A stretch of 64,000 nucleotides of DNA from contig JACYLN010000130.1 of NCBI GenBank assembly GCA_015272515.1, positions 34,437 through 98,436 on the forward strand, given 5' to 3'. Numbering within the stretch: position 1 is the stretch's first letter; the number at the start of each line of letters is the position of its first letter. The position numbers and the translations under genes were made by a program. Shown in pieces: positions 54,462-63,858 of the stretch. The DNA is from Leptolyngbyaceae cyanobacterium C42_A2020_001. GTDB taxonomy: Bacteria > Cyanobacteriota > Cyanobacteriia > Leptolyngbyales > Leptolyngbyaceae. The notes below the pieces were generated by a model. It was not told where the DNA came from. It ran no database searches and saw only the letters and a program-made list of their open reading frames with translations.

Positions 54462-54486
54462 GTTACGACTATATCATAGTCATAAC
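54462..54486 (-). promoter_or_regulatory. inverted-repeat operator upstream of the peroxiredoxin gene
   Basis: GTTACGACTAT (54462-54472) and ATAGTCATAAC (54476-54486) are 11-base arms around ATC with one mismatch. On the minus strand the repeat includes a TATAGT that could be the -10 element, so a bound regulator would block the promoter. A PerR-like peroxide regulator is a natural guess, but the sequence is not a textbook PerR box. Confidence 0.5.
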
Positions 54487-54688
54487 GATTTTGAGTAAGA
54501 CTTGCAAAAAGACCTTTTTCATCCAATCGCCTGCCTTATTTTGATCCCAGGGTTCAAACCCGTAGGCTTACGGAACAAAATTTTCAACTTTATAAAAAAC
54601 TTACGGATTTTTGCTCAGAAGGATGGGTGTGAAGCAGGGCACTCTGCAAGAGAAATCTTGTCCTGATGCGATCGCGCCAGGTGCCTCT

Positions 54689-56848
54689 ATGAATGCTCAA
54701 CTATTCAGTTCAAACAGTGCGCTTCTGAGTTTAGCGACTCCTCTGAACGCAACTCCTACATCATTGCAAGCGCCTTTATCTGCCGCAACGGCTCCCGCTC
54801 CGCTTGATTCTCCCGCTCCGTTGCGTTCTTCTTCACTTCTGTTTATTGACCAAACCGTTGCCGACTCCGCTCTGCTAGCAGCAGCAGCACCAGGGGTAGA
54901 AGTTTATATTCTCGATTCAGCCCACGATGCGATCGCCCAAATCACCGCAACTCTCGCAGGTCGCAGTGGCATCTCCAGCTTGCATATCCTGGCTCATGGA
55001 GCGTCGGGCAACCTTCAGCTAGGGGGCAACGGGCTAACGGTAGATAATTTTTCTACCTACTCCCAATCCCTCCAATCCTGGGCAACCGCTCTAACTGAGG
55101 ATGCTGATATTCTCTTATATGGCTGCAACGTGGCAGCGGGAGAACTGGGGCAAGAATTTGTTCAGATTCTCAGCCAGTTGACCCAGGCAGATGTTGCCGC
55201 ATCAACTGATCTCACTGGCAAATACGGCAACTGGACTCTGGAATTTCAGCAGGGAGCGATTGAAGCAACGCTGCCCTTTCAGGTGGATGCCCTCAACGCC
55301 TACGACCACACCCTGAGCGGAAGCATCATCATCAACGAGTTCCGCAGATCTGGAACCTTTGACAACACCGAATATATTGAGTTTGTGCTGACGGCTGACC
55401 AAACCGCCACACAACTGGAAAGCCTGTATTTTGGAGATTCTTCAGCCGCAACCAATGGGAAGGTTGGGGTGTATCGCTTTCAAAATTTAGCCGCGATCGC
55501 CCCCGTTTTCAAAGCAGGTACCATCATCACCATTGGCGGCACGAGTGCTATCCCCACTGAAGACCTAACCTACAACCCTACCTTCCCTGGAAACGATGCT
55601 GCTTGGAACCTGGCATTACAAGTACAGGGCACCTACGTTCAGTGGGTAAGCTCTCCCAATCAGGGGGATTTTGCGGCAACCGATGTTGTGTGGGTTGATA
55701 GCAGCCCTGCCGGAACCAGTTCCATTCATTCGGTCAACTGGGACCCCACACCAGGCACCTTTGGCACAGTCGCAACAGTAACATTGGCAACCGCGCCCAG
55801 CAACGGCACAACGGGAATTGTGGAATTTTTAGGAACCAATACTCAAATTGCCGCCGCCGCTCAATACAGCGTCAATACAACCGGAACGCTGGGTCTTCCC
55901 AATGGAGGGGCAAATTCTGCCTACATTACGACTCTGCGTACCCCACTCGCTGAAACCGACTACGACGGCAATGGCACACCGGATTTGATCCTGTACGACC
56001 TGTTGGGAGGTCCGGTGAGCATTCAATTGATGCAAGGAAGCACCATTCTCAATACAGTGACGCTAGCCACACCAGGATACGGTTGGCAATTGGTTGATGT
56101 GGCAGATTTTGATGGGAACAATCAGGCAGATTTAGTCTGGCGCAACCCCATCACCGGAGAGAACGCGCTCTGGCTAATGCAGGGAACAGCGCTGGCAGCC
56201 GGAATTTATTTGCCTTCCACCGCTCCTAAAACTGACTGGCAAATTGTGGGAGTGGAGGATTTTGATTTGAACGGAACTCCCGATCTACTGTGGCGATCGC
56301 GCCAGCTTGAGATGACTGCCTTCTGGCTGATGAGTGGAACCAGTGTGGTTGGATGCGAATTTCTGCCTGCAATATCCCGTGATTGGTCGATTGGGGGTGT
56401 AGAAGACATCAACAGTGACGGTTTTGCCGATTTGCTCTGGCGCAACTCCAACTCCGGTGCAAATGAGTTCTGGTTGATGAATTCTACTGCCATTGTCGGC
56501 GCGCTCGCCCTCCCTAGCCTGCCAACCCAATGGGTTCCCTACTACCTGGAAACATTTGACAATGACACCCAGCCCGACCTGCTCTGGCGCAACTATTCCA
56601 CAGGTGAAATCACCATCTGGAAATTAAACAATGGCAATTTTGTCAGTTCTACCAATGTCGCTATCCCTAACAATGGCACAGGCATGGCACTGCTAGACAC
56701 TCAAGATCTTGATGGTAATGGTACCCCAGACTTGATTGTGCGGAACTACAGCACTGGAGAAATGGCTGTCTGGATGCTGGATAATGCCGCCTACACTGGA
56801 ACCGCCCCCACTAATGCGATCGCTGGCTCGTGGGATATTGTGGCTTGA
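54689..56848 (+). CDS. DUF4347 surface protein with VCBS/FG-GAP-type repeats
   Basis: A 719-residue protein. A DUF4347 domain (about 45-215) is marked by LLFIDQTVADSALLAAAAPGVEVYILD, LHILAHGASGNLQLG, ADILLYGCNVAAGELGQEFV and DLTGKYGNWTLEF. It is followed by a lamin-tail-like domain (IIINEFRRSGTFDNTEYIEFVLT) and about six FG-GAP/VCBS-like repeats (DFDGNNQADLVWRNPITGENALWLMQG type), which form a beta propeller. Such proteins are large cell-surface or secreted components in cyanobacteria; a serine-hydrolase-like HAHGASG motif suggests an enzymatic head, but that is inference. ATG 54689 (MNAQLFSS) was chosen; ATG 54623 and TTG 54611 are alternatives. No signal peptide is seen. Confidence 0.82.
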   Translation: MNAQLFSSNSALLSLATPLNATPTSLQAPLSAATAPAPLDSPAPLRSSSLLFIDQTVADSALLAAAAPGVEVYILDSAHDAIAQITATLAGRSGISSLHILAHGASGNLQLGGNGLTVDNFSTYSQSLQSWATALTEDADILLYGCNVAAGELGQEFVQILSQLTQADVAASTDLTGKYGNWTLEFQQGAIEATLPFQVDALNAYDHTLSGSIIINEFRRSGTFDNTEYIEFVLTADQTATQLESLYFGDSSAATNGKVGVYRFQNLAAIAPVFKAGTIITIGGTSAIPTEDLTYNPTFPGNDAAWNLALQVQGTYVQWVSSPNQGDFAATDVVWVDSSPAGTSSIHSVNWDPTPGTFGTVATVTLATAPSNGTTGIVEFLGTNTQIAAAAQYSVNTTGTLGLPNGGANSAYITTLRTPLAETDYDGNGTPDLILYDLLGGPVSIQLMQGSTILNTVTLATPGYGWQLVDVADFDGNNQADLVWRNPITGENALWLMQGTALAAGIYLPSTAPKTDWQIVGVEDFDLNGTPDLLWRSRQLEMTAFWLMSGTSVVGCEFLPAISRDWSIGGVEDINSDGFADLLWRNSNSGANEFWLMNSTAIVGALALPSLPTQWVPYYLETFDNDTQPDLLWRNYSTGEITIWKLNNGNFVSSTNVAIPNNGTGMALLDTQDLDGNGTPDLIVRNYSTGEMAVWMLDNAAYTGTAPTNAIAGSWDIVA

Positions 56849-56849
56849 C

Positions 56850-57638
56850 CTAGAAGAATGGAATGGGAAAGCGCGTGAGAAATAGCTGAAGCGCGCCGCC
56901 GAGGAGTCCTACCAGGAAGTTACCAAACCCTCCACCCTTCTTAGGACGCTCCTCTGGCGGTTTTTCCAGAGTTGTTGCAATTTTGTTGGCGATCTCAGCA
57001 TTTTTGGCATCACCTTGAGCTGTGAAGAGCGTTTCTGCCTGACGGGCATCTGCGATCGCCCCTTTCAAGTCCCCTCCCTGCAACCGTGCCGCTGATCGCC
57101 CAATAAACGCAGGCGCAAAGTTCGGTTTCCGCTCAATCACCTGCGTAAAATTATTCGCCGCAGACACATAATTCTTCTGCCGTTCATCCTCGATTGCCCA
57201 GCGATAAAAATCTTCTACCTTCCCAACTTCTGCCGCTAGCCCAATCGCCCCCTGCAAGTAAGCTCCTTCCATCACAGCCCCCTGCAAACTGGCACCCGTT
57301 AGATACGCTCCTCGCAAATCCGCACCCGTTAAATTTGCTCCATCCAACCGCGCCCCAACCAGATTCGCTCCATTAAATGACACCCCAACCAAATTCGCTC
57401 CCCGCAAATCTGCTCCTTGTAAATTGGCACGGCTTAAATTTGCCTGTACCAAATTGGCTTGAACCAGATTTGCCCCTGCTAATTCTGCAAACACCAACCC
57501 TGCCCGACTCAAATCACACTGGGCACATTGCCGAGTTGATAGCAGTTGGCGAGTGTGTTCAATGTTTTCGCTATAAGCCGGAAGCGGCAGGCTGAGCGAG
57601 GTTGCTAAGGTGATCAGGGGAAGGAATCGAAATTTCAT
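56850..57638 (-). CDS. exported pentapeptide-repeat protein with a TPR-like tail
   Basis: A 262-residue protein. A Sec signal peptide (FLPLITLATSLSLPLPAYS) is followed by CAQC and about sixteen A(N/D)LxxA-type pentapeptides (about 40-135: ANLVQANLVQANLSRANL, ADLRGAYLTGASLQGA), which form a right-handed square helix. Then TPR-like repeats (NNFTQVIERKPNFAPAFIGRSAARLQGGDLKGAI) and a Lys/Pro linker before a hydrophobic C-terminus (GNFLVGLLGGALQLFL). It is probably periplasmic; the partner is unknown. It converges on the DUF4347 gene, with one base between the stops. Confidence 0.85.
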   Translation of the reverse strand: MKFRFLPLITLATSLSLPLPAYSENIEHTRQLLSTRQCAQCDLSRAGLVFAELAGANLVQANLVQANLSRANLQGADLRGANLVGVSFNGANLVGARLDGANLTGADLRGAYLTGASLQGAVMEGAYLQGAIGLAAEVGKVEDFYRWAIEDERQKNYVSAANNFTQVIERKPNFAPAFIGRSAARLQGGDLKGAIADARQAETLFTAQGDAKNAEIANKIATTLEKPPEERPKKGGGFGNFLVGLLGGALQLFLTRFPIPFF

Positions 57639-57771
57639 AAAGCAATGCTCAACACTAGCTATCGAGAAGTTGATGCTATTTAAGCCTAAGTTTCAGATTT
57701 TGCAGCACATTTACTTGGGATGAAGAAGTAAGGAGTGGCGGCTCACAGCAAAGCCAATGCCTCGTGACCAA

Positions 57772-58011
57772 TCACTGATGCCCAATTTCTTGAAGTGATT
57801 GCCAACCAGCCTGCCAGAGCGCTTTATCTTTAAGCTGTCTGGCATTCACCCAAAACCAAACCGTGGGGTCACACGCGGCAACCATTTCAGCAAACACCCA
57901 CTGCCCTTGATTCTTGCGGTTCACCACCTGAAAATGTCGCCACCCGTCCACTTGGGCTTGAGCTGTCCATTTAGACCCAACCAGATGGGGAAATTTTTGC
58001 TTCCGCTGCAT
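57772..58011 (-). CDS. TIGR02450-family Trp-rich protein
   Basis: A 79-residue protein with repeated tryptophans: LVGSKWTAQAQVDGWRHFQVVNRK, then GQWVFAEMVAACDPTVWFWVNARQLKD and ALWQAGWQSL. The pattern KWTA...GWRHF...VWFWV defines the small Trp-rich TIGR02450 family, found in cyanobacteria and some proteobacteria. Its function is not known. ATG 58011; no operon partner. Confidence 0.87.
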   Translation of the reverse strand: MQRKQKFPHLVGSKWTAQAQVDGWRHFQVVNRKNQGQWVFAEMVAACDPTVWFWVNARQLKDKALWQAGWQSLQEIGHQ

Positions 58012-58123
58012 CGCTCTTTCTACTAACTTCCTAAAAGCATACCCACACCCTCCACTCTATACACCGTTCCCGCTTCCCGATTCCTATTAAGCTGTAGGTG
58101 AAAATGAATAGTGCGAGTGAGCG

Positions 58124-58582
58124 ATGCGTGTTGTGGTTCAACGGGTCAAATCATCTCAGGTTAGTGTGGATGGGCAGGTGGTTGGCAAAATTGGACGCGG
58201 GTTGAACTTGCTGGTTGGCATTTCCAATACGGATACCGAAGCTGAACTCGACTGGATGACTCGTAAGTGTTTGGAATTGCGGCTGTTTCCTGAGGGTGAC
58301 GCTGGACGCTTCGATCGCTCCATTCAAGAAATTGCCGGAGAATTGCTCGTGATCAGTCAGTTCACCCTATATGGGGATTGCCGCAAAGGTCGTCGCCCTT
58401 CTTTTGATCGCGCGGCAGTTCCTGAAGTGGCGGAAGCATTGTATGAACAGTTTGTGGAGAAACTGCGGACGAGTGGATTGAATGTGGCAACGGGCAAATT
58501 TGGTGCAATGATGCAGGTGACAATTGAAGACGATGGACCTGTGACGATTTTGCTGGAACGAGAGGCAACCTTAAACTCTTAA
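58124..58582 (+). CDS. dtd: D-aminoacyl-tRNA deacylase
   Basis: A 152-residue proofreading enzyme that removes D-amino acids and glycine wrongly attached to t[20 protein letters not shown] at the N-terminus, the SQFTLYGD motif (near residue 80) that rejects L-amino acids by its cross-subunit Gly-cisPro, and a C-terminal GPVTILLE are seen; the second cross-subunit motif reads DDGPVT instead of the common N(x)GPVT. Length is standard. Its last four bases overlap the end of the convergent histidine-kinase-like gene. Confidence 0.93.
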   Translation: MRVVVQRVKSSQVSVDGQVVGKIGRGLNLLVGISNTDTEAELDWMTRKCLELRLFPEGDAGRFDRSIQEIAGELLVISQFTLYGDCRKGRRPSFDRAAVPEVAEALYEQFVEKLRTSGLNVATGKFGAMMQVTIEDDGPVTILLEREATLNS

Positions 58583-60015
58583 CTCTCTACCGTTTCAGTG
58601 AGGCGGGGTAGATGAATCACGTAGCGAAAACCAGTTTCAGTGCTGCCTTGCGTGGTGATGTGCCCGCCGTGTAGCTCGACCAGGTGTTGACTAAGCAAGA
58701 GTCCTAAATTTTTGCGCGGTGCTTCAACTGGGCGATCGCGATCAAATTCCACCCCTCTTAAGGAACTATCATCCGTAAACCCTAAAGGCTCAAGTTCCAC
58801 ATCATAGTTATCAACATACTCATACGGCTTACTATTACTGCCAACTCCCACTAGAGAAGGTTCAGTATACATCTCGGCATAGGGCAGCCCTTCTCCCAAC
58901 CAGGGATGAGACACCCAAATAGACAAGTTCAACGTGCTCTCCCGCCGCGACACATGGAGCCGAATAATGCTGCCCGCTGTGGATGCTTGAATCACACTAA
59001 AAATCAAGTGATACAGCATTTGCCGAACTTTGTCCTTATCTACCAACCAAATCCGGCGACCTGGTTCTACGGTAAGACGAATCTGCTGTTCGCGACGTTG
59101 GGCGGCTTGCTCTAGAGTATTGATTGCTTGCTGACACAACATTTCAATATCAATTGAACTGAGATTTAGGCTTTGGTTGCTCTCCTTAAACTCAGACAAT
59201 TCCACAATCTCGTTCATCAATGACAGCAAATACTGCCCACTGTTGTGAATGATGTTGAGATACTCTTTTTGTTTACCTGTTAACGGCCCGTAGATTTCTC
59301 GATTCAGCACGCTTGCCATTCCCATGACTGAGGTCAACGGAGTTCGCAATTCCTGTGCCAGGTGGCTGAGCAAATCGACGCGAAGCTGGTTTGCAATCGA
59401 AAAATCTGCGGGAATTGGCTGAGCATGAGGGGTTGGTTCTGGCGGCGGAACTGGTTTGGAGTTGACCATTTGCGATCGCTCATGTTCACTCATCGTCCAG
59501 CGAGCCATCACCTGCAAAAACTCAAGATCCCGGTCATTAAACTGCCGAGGTTGGATATCCATTACGGCTAATGTGCCAATACAGCAACCGTTAGATGCAA
59601 TCAACGGCACTCCCAGATAAGCACGAATACCATACTGATACACCAAAACGCTGTTAGCAAAGGCGGGATGGGCGAGGGTATCGGCGATCGCAAGCGGTTG
59701 GTGACTATCCACCACATAGGTGCAAAACGATTCCAAACGAGGAAGAGAGCGAGAGGTTGCCAATTCGTTCATCAAGCCCAGGCGAGATAAGCCAACCGCT
59801 GACTTAAACCGCGCTCGTTCTTCTTCCATGATCCCCAAGATGCAGATAGGCACCTCAAGCGTTTGAGCTGCCGTTTGAGTTGCTTCTTCAAAAACGGGTA
59901 TGCTCTCAGCGTGCAGCAACCCTAGTTCTGTAATTTTCTTCATTCGTTGCTGCTCGCGAGCTGATGCAGACAGCCCGTCAAGACGACAAAACAACCGCTT
60001 TTCTTGACTGATCAT
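58579..60015 (-). CDS. GAF-domain histidine kinase homologue lacking key kinase residues
   Basis: A 478-residue soluble protein. A GAF domain (about 35-190; [62 protein letters not shown]) precedes a kinase-like module. The H-box reads [15 protein letters not shown]: the phosphoaccepting His of HELRTP is Gln. The N-box has [12 protein letters not shown] in place of the conserved Asn, and the first G-box (DxGxG) is absent. Only the final G-box ([17 protein letters not shown]) remains. Autophosphorylation is therefore unlikely; it may be a pseudokinase that scaffolds, or binds another kinase. The dimerisation helices are well kept, so it is not simply decaying. It starts at ATG 60015. Confidence 0.83.
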   Translation of the reverse strand: MISQEKRLFCRLDGLSASAREQQRMKKITELGLLHAESIPVFEEATQTAAQTLEVPICILGIMEEERARFKSAVGLSRLGLMNELATSRSLPRLESFCTYVVDSHQPLAIADTLAHPAFANSVLVYQYGIRAYLGVPLIASNGCCIGTLAVMDIQPRQFNDRDLEFLQVMARWTMSEHERSQMVNSKPVPPPEPTPHAQPIPADFSIANQLRVDLLSHLAQELRTPLTSVMGMASVLNREIYGPLTGKQKEYLNIIHNSGQYLLSLMNEIVELSEFKESNQSLNLSSIDIEMLCQQAINTLEQAAQRREQQIRLTVEPGRRIWLVDKDKVRQMLYHLIFSVIQASTAGSIIRLHVSRRESTLNLSIWVSHPWLGEGLPYAEMYTEPSLVGVGSNSKPYEYVDNYDVELEPLGFTDDSSLRGVEFDRDRPVEAPRKNLGLLLSQHLVELHGGHITTQGSTETGFRYVIHLPRLTETVES

Positions 60016-60190
60016 ACTGATCCGTAAACCCCCGTGTGTCGCGTAAATCCCTATGAAAAACCGTTCAAGGGTCTCTAACTATACAAAGCATTCCCTGACT
60101 TTCAAGTCGATGAACGCGTTGCAGCCACGAGAGAATACGGAACTTTTTAGGGCAAAGTCAGAGAAATACGCAGGGATACTGACCTTTGAA

Positions 60191-60970
60191 TTACGACTGA
60201 TTCCAGGCTGGATGAGCCATGAGAGATGCCATCGCCCGCACGCCCCGAAGTTGGTTAGACAATGGTAAATGACCTTTGGGTGCAGTCAGATCCCAGGTGA
60301 AGCCCTGAGGATAGCGAGTCCAGTTGATGCCATCCTTCCAGCCAATTTTTGCCCACAACTTGTCCCAATTTTTACCCACGCTGAGCCAAAGATCTCGCTG
60401 TACCGAAAACCCAAATTGTCCCTGGGAGTGAATGAGCCACAAGGCATCAATGGTTTGCAGATCGATCGCAGGAAATTGTTCTACTTCAGTGAAATAAATC
60501 CACTTGCGCTGTACGGCTGATTCTCCAGCTAGTTCACACAGTTTTTGCAGTGTTAATTGATCGGCTGCTTGAAAATCTTGTTTTGCCAGGAGAATTTGTA
60601 AGGGATGGTAATCAATGTTGGACTGCGATCGCAGCGGCACTACCCCAGTTGGAAAGTGGGTTTGCAAAAAGTCTGCACAGGCTGGTGACTCTGCTCGAAA
60701 CAAAACTTGATAAATTGCTCCAGCGACTAGGTCGGGTTTTTCGCCAGTGCTGGATGATTCCAGCAAACTGCAGCGATCGCCACATCGCTCCTGCAAAAGT
60801 TTCATCAGAACGGTTAATCCAGCTTCCCCGTTAGCTTCCAGTTCTTGAATCAGCGAGAACAAACCTTTTTCGGGAGTGGATCTCAATCGGGTTAAAAGCT
60901 CCTCAGTTACTTGTTCAAAAGCATCAGGAGTGGCGGTCGAATCAAACGAATTGATAGAAAAACTGCTCAT
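60191..60970 (-). CDS. gun4: GUN4, magnesium chelatase activator
   Basis: A 259-residue porphyrin-binding protein that stimulates Mg-chelatase in chlorophyll synthesis. The N-terminal helical domain (about 10-105) is of the cyanobacterial type (FSLIQELEANGEAGLTVLMKLL, FRAESPACADFLQTHFPTGVVPL). The GUN4 core follows: IDYHPLQILLAKQDFQAADQLT, KWIYFTEVEQFPAIDLQTIDALW, GFSVQRDLWLSVGKNWDKLWAKIGW and GFTWDLTAPKGHLPLSNQLRGVRAMASL. It is close to recalled Synechocystis Gun4 over its whole length, with a slightly longer N-terminus. ATG 60970 was chosen over the TTG at 60985; no ribosome binding site is evident. Confidence 0.95.
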   Translation of the reverse strand: MSSFSINSFDSTATPDAFEQVTEELLTRLRSTPEKGLFSLIQELEANGEAGLTVLMKLLQERCGDRCSLLESSSTGEKPDLVAGAIYQVLFRAESPACADFLQTHFPTGVVPLRSQSNIDYHPLQILLAKQDFQAADQLTLQKLCELAGESAVQRKWIYFTEVEQFPAIDLQTIDALWLIHSQGQFGFSVQRDLWLSVGKNWDKLWAKIGWKDGINWTRYPQGFTWDLTAPKGHLPLSNQLRGVRAMASLMAHPAWNQS

Positions 60971-61185
60971 TTTTATAAGATTCAAGACAAATTGAGAGGG
61001 TATTTGAAATCGAAGCTTACTTAGATGTTGTCCTTCTTGAAAACTTTAGGTTTTTTCTACTGATCCTCTCCCCTATCTCCTCTTCAAGTTTGGAAGAGGG
61101 GTGCCGAAGGCAGGGTGAGGGCAAAACGATGGTTCTCAAACTGGATGAGGTTTCAATCTATCTTCTAGAACTGTCATTTTCCCTC

Positions 61186-61689
61186 CTATACCCTATCGCC
61201 TCTTCCCGCCAAAATTCGTTCTACGATCGCAGAGGTGGAACTTGGCACTTCGATTTGCACAAACTCTACCCGTCCACCGTAAGCCTGCACAACCGCCGCT
61301 TCAGGAAGGGTCACCAGGTTGTAGTCGCCTCCTTTAACGTACACATCTGGTTGGAGTGCTGCAACCAATTCGCTAGCGGTTTTTTCGTGAAACATCACGA
61401 CTCCGTCTACTGGCTTTAAAGCGGCTAACACTTCTGCCCGCTGGTCTTCCGGCACAATGGGGCGGGGCGGTTTTCCGGCGGCTTGAGGTTTAATCGTACG
61501 GACGGATTCATCGCTGTTTAAGCCAATTACCAGCGATCGCCCCAGCATTTTTGCCGCCTGCAAATAGCGAACATGCCCCGCGTGTAACAAATCAAAACAT
61601 CCATTGGTGAAAACAAGGGGTCGCCAACGTTTCGGCTCTGTGCGGATTGCCTGCTGCAACTCGTCTACCGTATACACACCAGAAATCAT
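61186..61689 (-). CDS. nucleotidyltransferase, RfaE2/HldE C-terminal type
   Basis: A 167-residue cytidylyltransferase-fold enzyme. The nucleotide-binding motif TNGCFDLLHAGHVRYLQAAK (HxGH near residue 35), GLNSDESVRTIK (near 60) and VDGVVMFHEKTASELVAALQPDVYVKGGDY are typical of the D-glycero-beta-D-manno-heptose 1-phosphate adenylyltransferase domain, used in ADP-heptose synthesis for lipopolysaccharide. Here it is a free-standing protein without the kinase half. Substrate identity is inferred. The gene lies between gun4 and a methyltransferase on the other strand. Confidence 0.85.
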   Translation of the reverse strand: MISGVYTVDELQQAIRTEPKRWRPLVFTNGCFDLLHAGHVRYLQAAKMLGRSLVIGLNSDESVRTIKPQAAGKPPRPIVPEDQRAEVLAALKPVDGVVMFHEKTASELVAALQPDVYVKGGDYNLVTLPEAAVVQAYGGRVEFVQIEVPSSTSAIVERILAGRGDRV

Positions 61690-61799
61690 GCGATCGCGCC
61701 TAACTTGATAGAAGCTTTACACAAAAGGGCAAGATTGACATATAACGTCCTTACCTAGCATCCCACACCCAGGGATACCGTTTACAGGAGAAACCATTC

Positions 61800-63119
61800 A
61801 TGGATGACCAAAAAGCTGGGCTGCTCGAAAAAATTCGTCAACAATTTGATACTGCTCCCTATCCCAGAGTGCCATTAGAGCGATCGCCCAAGGGAGAAGT
61901 CCAGAATCTCTACATTCACGATCTCGTCACTCCTTACTACGTGCGAAATCAGCAAGTGGTTAACCCAGCAGGCAAAGTGATTTTGGATGCTGGTTGTGGG
62001 TCTGGTTACAAATCCTTAATCTTGGCAGAAGCCAACCCAGGCGCAAAAATTGTCGGCATTGACCTATCGGAAGAGTCGGTCAAACTGGCGCGGGAGCGTC
62101 TGAAATATCACGGGTTTGAGAATACTGAATTTCATGCACTGACGATTGAGGAACTGCCCAGCTTAGGCATGGAATTTGATTACATTAACTGCGATGAAGT
62201 GCTGTATTTGCTCACCGATCCCGTTGTTGGCTTGCAGGCAATGAAATCGGTCTTAAAACCCGATGGCATTATCCGTGCCAACTTCCACAGCAGGTTACAG
62301 AGAGCGGTGTTTCACCAAGCACAGGAGTTTTTCACGCTGATGGGGTTGATGGACAACTCACCTAACGAAGCTGAACTGACAGCGGTGCGAGACATTATGC
62401 GGAGCTTGAAAGACGGAGTGTTAATCAAATCTAGAACATGGAATCCAGCCTATGATACCGATGATCAGCGCCTGCTGGCAAATCACTTGCTGCGCGGAGA
62501 CAAAGGCGTTAACATCCCCGAATTTTTCGCCATTTTGCAAGCCGCCAACCTGGAATTCATCAGTATGGTGAATTGGTGGCAGTGGAACCTGATCGAACTG
62601 TTCAAAGATTTTACCGAGTTACCCGTTGAAGTTGCGTTTACTCTGGCGGATAAAACGCCTGAAGAGCAACTGCACCTGTTTGAATTGCTTCATCCTTATC
62701 ACCGCTTGCTCGATGTCTGGTGCGGGCACCCAGGACAAGGAAAACCTTATGCTCCTGTCGATGATTGGTCAGAATCGCAGTGGCAGGAGGGAACGGTTTA
62801 TATCAACTCTCAGCTAAAAACCGATGCCTTCAAGCAAGAGCTTGTTTCTTGTATTTCAGAGTTTAAGCTGTTTGAAATCAGCCAGTACCTGCAAAAAACC
62901 GACACCCCCATCAATGTGGATAACCTGATTGCCAGTTGTTTGCTGCTGCTGTTAGAGCAACCCCGCCCAGTGCAAGCGATCGTGCATCACTGGAAAACCC
63001 TGCGTCCCCTCAACCCCGTGACCCTGCAACCCACCACTGAGGAAGAAGCCTTTGAAACCGTGAAGCAACGCTTGATTGAGCTAGAGCATCAAGGCTACGT
63101 GATGCTGGAAGCGGCTTAA
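61800..63119 (+). CDS. class I SAM-dependent methyltransferase
   Basis: A 439-residue protein. The Rossmann-fold methyltransferase domain (about 50-190) has motif I ILDAGCGSGYKSLILAE, IVGIDLSEESVKLARERL and FDYINCDEVLYLL. The ~250-residue C-terminal part (NLEFISMVNWWQWNLIELFKDF, LHLFELLHPYHRLLDVWCGHPGQGKPYAPVDDW) is not recognised and is unusually long; it probably provides substrate binding. A start peptide of MDDQKAGLLEKIRQQFDTAPYPRVPLE resembles cyanobacterial class I methyltransferases of unknown substrate. It is followed directly by the 122-bp repeat array. Confidence 0.85.
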   Translation: MDDQKAGLLEKIRQQFDTAPYPRVPLERSPKGEVQNLYIHDLVTPYYVRNQQVVNPAGKVILDAGCGSGYKSLILAEANPGAKIVGIDLSEESVKLARERLKYHGFENTEFHALTIEELPSLGMEFDYINCDEVLYLLTDPVVGLQAMKSVLKPDGIIRANFHSRLQRAVFHQAQEFFTLMGLMDNSPNEAELTAVRDIMRSLKDGVLIKSRTWNPAYDTDDQRLLANHLLRGDKGVNIPEFFAILQAANLEFISMVNWWQWNLIELFKDFTELPVEVAFTLADKTPEEQLHLFELLHPYHRLLDVWCGHPGQGKPYAPVDDWSESQWQEGTVYINSQLKTDAFKQELVSCISEFKLFEISQYLQKTDTPINVDNLIASCLLLLLEQPRPVQAIVHHWKTLRPLNPVTLQPTTEEEAFETVKQRLIELEHQGYVMLEAA

Positions 63120-63121
63120 AC

Positions 63122-63450
63122 GATCAAATCTAGCCCAATCACTGGCGAACTGCCCCCCATCCCCCAACGTTGGGGAAGTCAAACCTTTCAAAGTCCCCCA
63201 GAATTGGGGAATTTAGGGGCGAAAGCTACTGTATACACCAATAATCAAACTTAGCCCAATCACTGGCGAACTGCCCCCATCCCCCAACGTTGGGGGAGCC
63301 AAACCATTCAAAGTCCCCCAGAATTGGGGGATTTAGGGGGCGAAAGCTACTGCATACAAACAAAAGATCGAATCTAACCCAATCACTGGCGAACTGCCCC
63401 CCATCCCCCAACGTTGGGGGAGCCAAACCTTTCAAAGTTCCCCAGAATTT
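63122..63450. repeat. tandem array of a ~122-bp palindromic repeat, three copies
   Basis: Copies begin near 63122, 63243 and 63366 (the shared block TAGCCCAATCACTGGCGAAC or close variant at 63131, 63252 and 63375; periods 121 and 123). Each holds two short palindromes, CCCCAACGTTGGGG and CCCCCAGAATTGGGGG, then ATTTAGGGGGCGAAAGCTACTG. Copy 3 is broken after AAAGTTCCCCAGAATT by the DUF559 gene. The left copies differ by small changes, so the array is not very recent. The array produces a spurious Gly/Pro-rich ORF on the minus strand. Confidence 0.9.
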
Positions 63451-63456
63451 CCACTC

Positions 63457-63858
63457 ATGCCAAAAGACTCTCCTAGAATTCGGGGTACAACTCAGGAAAT
63501 AGAACAGGCTGCTCGTCGTCTACGGCTCCATTTAACTCCTGCGGAAGCGTTGTTGTGGAGTGCGTTGCGGAAGCGTCAACTAGCTGGACTCAAGTTTCGC
63601 TGTCAGCATCCTATGGGGCGGTTCATTGTGGATTTTTACTGTCCATCTTGTAAATTGGTCATCGAGGTAGATGGAGATGTTCATACTCAGCAAATCCTCT
63701 ATGATGAAGCTCGAACTCAGCAACTTCAATCCTTCGGCTACCGAGTATTGAGATTTACCAATGAAGAAGTTTTGAACGATTTGCAAACTGTTTTACTTCA
63801 TATTGCCCAAACAGCAGAAGTTACTTCTCCCTCAACTTTAAGTAGGATCGATTCATAG
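63457..63858 (+). CDS. DUF559 domain endonuclease
   Basis: A 133-residue protein of the DUF559/COG2852 group, related to Vsr and PD-(D/E)XK nucleases. The N-terminus (GTTQEIEQAARRLRLHLTPAEALLWSALRKRQLAGLKFRCQHPMG) and RFIVDFYCPSCKLVIEVDGDVH, containing the core Asp (VDF) and Glu (EVD), are typical. It probably cuts or nicks DNA; target and role are unknown. ATG 63457 lies 7 bases past the break in repeat copy 3, and the gene is flanked on both sides by the same repeat family. Relatives occur many times in cyanobacterial genomes, often in such repeats, as far as recalled. Confidence 0.88.
   Translation: MPKDSPRIRGTTQEIEQAARRLRLHLTPAEALLWSALRKRQLAGLKFRCQHPMGRFIVDFYCPSCKLVIEVDGDVHTQQILYDEARTQQLQSFGYRVLRFTNEEVLNDLQTVLLHIAQTAEVTSPSTLSRIDS

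Noticed and set aside
61080..61125. Dispersed repeat (GAGGGGTGCCGAAGGCAGGGTGAGG)
   Set aside because: It resembles phrases seen in many cyanobacterial genomes, but only one copy is in this window, so it cannot be called a repeat here.
63226..63435. 69-residue minus-strand ORF, rich in Gly and Pro
   Set aside because: It is a translation of the tandem palindromic repeat itself (two near-identical halves), not a gene.
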